A stretch of DNA of 47,913 nucleotides, from positions 1 to 47,913 of the forward strand of contig MFGV01000021.1 in the NCBI GenBank assembly GCA_001778375.1, read 5' to 3'. Position numbers and translations under genes: made by a program. The notes beneath the pieces were generated by a model. It saw only the letters and a program-made list of their open reading frames with translations. It was not told the DNA's origin and ran no database searches. Shown here piece by piece: positions 47,640 through 47,913 of the stretch. How positions within the stretch are numbered: the first letter of the stretch is position 1; every line of letters starts with the position of its first letter. Source of the DNA: Candidatus Firestonebacteria bacterium RIFOXYD2_FULL_39_29. GTDB lineage: Bacteria > Oederibacteriota > D2-FULL-39-29.

Positions 47640-47660
47640 GGGGCCGCTAAAAACGGTCCC
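47640..47660 (+). promoter_or_regulatory. Hairpin directly before the small cysteine-rich gene
   Basis: GGGGCCG and CGGTCCC (seven bp, one G-U) flank the loop CTAAAAA. The stem ends seven bases before ATG 47668; no ribosome binding site is evident, so the hairpin may affect its translation. Confidence 0.45.
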
Positions 47661-47667
47661 ATGAAAT

Positions 47668-47829
47668 ATGTTCAGTTTTATCGCAAAAATACTCGCTAAA
47701 ATAAGAAATCTGCTTAAAAACCCGTCTGATGAATTTCTCTGCGACACCTGCGCCTATGACTACCCGTCTGCCTGTAATAATTCGAAGAGACCGAATGTAA
47801 AAGAATGCTCTGAGTACAAGAAAAGATAA
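47668..47829 (+). CDS. Small cysteine-rich protein (53 residues), probable metal-binding
   Basis: A small gene easily missed. It encodes an amphipathic N-terminal helix (FSFIAKILAKIRNLLKN), then a four-cysteine unit: CDTC (25-28), SAC (C36) and EC (C47), with RPN between and a basic end EYKKR. The pattern CxTCxYDYxSAC with RPN and CxEYK is one I recall from short hypothetical proteins of anaerobes and candidate phyla, but I did not search for it. The start is the only ATG in frame after the stop codon at 47662. It may bind zinc or iron; function unknown. Divergent repeat DNA lies upstream and a riboswitch downstream. Confidence 0.6.
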   Translation: MFSFIAKILAKIRNLLKNPSDEFLCDTCAYDYPSACNNSKRPNVKECSEYKKR

Positions 47830-47855
47830 CAATTACTAATAACTAAGCACTAAAT

Positions 47856-47913
47856 TCTAGTGTGCCAAGGGAAGCGTATTTGTTTAAGCTGGTGAAAGTC
47901 CAGTGCAGGCAAA
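47856..47913 (+). ncRNA. Cobalamin riboswitch, 5' part, cut by the window end
   Basis: The sequence contains the B12-riboswitch core pieces in order: TGCC then AAGGGAAGC (47868-47876), AGCTGGTGAAAGTCCAG (from about 47887) and GTGCAGGCA. TGCC and GGCA can pair to close the core. The following CCC/CGC-ACTG box must lie beyond the window. The gene under its control is expected downstream and is probably for cobalamin uptake, synthesis or a B12-independent enzyme. Confidence 0.72.

Overview
The window reads as a chromosomal segment of an uncultured, AT-rich, didermic (two-membrane) bacterium. Outer-membrane biology is everywhere: an LptD/OstA-like protein, an AsmA-like protein, a secretin, a TonB-receptor-like barrel and a CsgG-like domain fused to a barrel. 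A csaB homologue (polysaccharide pyruvyl transferase) next to a DUF5693-type membrane protein points to a lineage that may tether its outer membrane or S-layer through pyruvylated cell-wall polymer. I cannot name the phylum from sequence alone; style and gene content resemble candidate phyla around Elusimicrobia or Firestonebacteria, and that is inference. No rRNA, tRNA, CRISPR array, prophage or complete transposase gene is visible.

Layout. 1-9060: accD, an orphan carbohydrate-type ABC ATPase, a ROK sugar kinase, lptD-like, then a tightly overlapping peptide/nickel-type ABC transporter (two permeases, two ATPases, no binding protein). 9060-12420: a FGGY sugar kinase behind a promoter/operator, and a secreted TolA-like coiled-coil protein with a CsgG-like tail, closed by a perfect hairpin. 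12419-14753 (minus strand): aroB and a Ste24-type protease. 15239-20693: AsmA-like, PAP2 phosphatase, DUF5693-like and csaB, an envelope operon. 20834-24060: three small overlapping genes (LamG-like, membrane, Eis-like acetyltransferase), then a SIMPL-domain protein, with MITE-like repeats around it. 24257-26072: an apparently leaderless DUF4143 ATPase and gene debris. 26146-33762: NHL-repeat secreted protein, LOG-family protein, a 948-residue TPR protein and its overlapping outer-membrane barrel partner. 33882-43910: a roughly 10-kb type IV pilus/type II secretion operon behind a GEMM (cyclic di-GMP) riboswitch with terminator. 44001-47495: enolase, orphan livH, CsgG-like/barrel fusion. 47496-47913: MITE-like repeat, a 53-residue cysteine-rich protein and the 5' part of a cobalamin riboswitch cut by the window end.

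The most interesting unit is the pilus/secretion operon. Its leader carries a GEMM aptamer followed by an intrinsic terminator, and its first gene, pilB, starts with a tandem MshEN motif, a known c-di-GMP-binding module, so the same second messenger may act at both RNA and protein level. The operon mixes T2SS and T4P parts: a GspG-like pseudopilin, a single-chain PilM-PilN fusion (the GspL architecture, but keeping the INLLP motif), a PilO with a PilP/GspC-like tail, and a secretin ending in a fibronectin-III-like domain.

The non-coding DNA is also unusual. Several spacers carry different short quasi-tandem repeats with periods of 7 to 10 bases, and a MITE-like family with two distinguishable ends appears three times, twice supplying the stop codon of the gene it abuts. 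All functional calls were made by eye from motifs and family knowledge; no database search was run.
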